In this document: piece after piece, positions 5,236 to 5,291 of the stretch
Position numbering within the stretch: the first letter of the stretch is position 1
How the letters are laid out: every line of letters begins with the position of its first letter
NCBI GenBank assembly: GCA_009908535.1
Contig: JAAAOD010000016.1
Coordinates: 1 to 5,291 of the forward strand
Direction: 5' to 3'
Length of the DNA stretch: 5,291 nucleotides
From: Verrucomicrobiota bacterium
Lineage (GTDB): Bacteria > Verrucomicrobiota > Verrucomicrobiia > Opitutales > Oceanipulchritudinaceae
The notes under the pieces: model-generated
Told to the model about the DNA's origin: nothing
Database searches by the model: none
What the model saw: the letters and a program-made list of their open reading frames with translations, nothing else
Position numbers and translations under genes: made by a program

Positions 5236-5291
5236 ATGGAAACCACCACTGTCACCATCGGGAACAAGACCTTCGAACTCGACAAGCGCAA
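5236..5291 (+). CDS. 5' end of an unidentified gene, truncated by the window edge
   Basis: Only 18 complete codons are visible, translating to METTTVTIGNKTFELDKR. The start is supported by AGGAAG at 5220-5225 and by the promoter-like and hairpin elements ahead of it. The codons are G+C-rich at the third position, as in the other genes of the window. The pattern of a short beta hairpin, TVTIGNKTFEL, faintly recalls the N-terminus of citrate synthases, but 18 residues are far too few to name the product. The gene is divergent from the DoxX/ABC operon. Confidence 0.65.
   Translation, partial: METTTVTIGNKTFELDKR

Overview
The window looks like a piece of a chromosome from a GC-rich, Gram-negative, carbohydrate-degrading bacterium. 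A secreted GH88 unsaturated-uronide hydrolase, a gluconokinase, a DoxX-like membrane protein and an ABC importer with a very long solute-binding protein would suit Verrucomicrobiota or Planctomycetota. That placement is an inference from gene content, not a demonstrated assignment. No rRNA, tRNA, CRISPR array, insertion sequence or phage gene is visible.

Layout, left to right. (1) Minus strand 1-1167: a GH88 glycosyl hydrolase that runs off the left edge and is split by a one-base frameshift near 355-358. (2) A 77-base divergent spacer (1168-1244) with a 9-bp direct repeat at 20-bp spacing; a perfect 7+7 inverted repeat covers the GH88 start codon. (3) Plus strand 1245-1778: gluconokinase (gntK). 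(4) Minus strand 4904 down to 1744: an apparent operon transcribed DoxX-like protein -> ABC ATPase -> ABC solute-binding protein. The last two overlap by ATGA. The solute-binding gene ends inside the 3' end of gntK, with a 35-base tail-to-tail overlap. (5) A 331-base divergent spacer (4905-5235), AT-richer than the genes, with promoter-like elements, a 16-bp imperfect palindrome, two hairpins and a possible 57-codon small ORF behind a consensus Shine-Dalgarno sequence. (6) Plus strand from 5236: the first 18 codons of a gene that continues beyond the right edge.

Functional reading. The GH88 enzyme would finish the breakdown of lyase-generated uronic-acid oligosaccharides in the envelope, and gluconokinase would feed gluconate into 6-phosphogluconate. 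Their divergent arrangement around shared repeat elements suggests joint control, but this is inference. The ABC genes encode an ATPase and a membrane-anchored binding protein, yet no permease gene lies between or directly beside them in this window, which is the oddest organisational point. I see no clear, wholly new biological system. The items most worth checking are the permease-less ABC pair with its enlarged binding protein, the GH88 frameshift, the inverted repeat on the GH88 start codon, and the small ORF and palindrome in the right-hand spacer.
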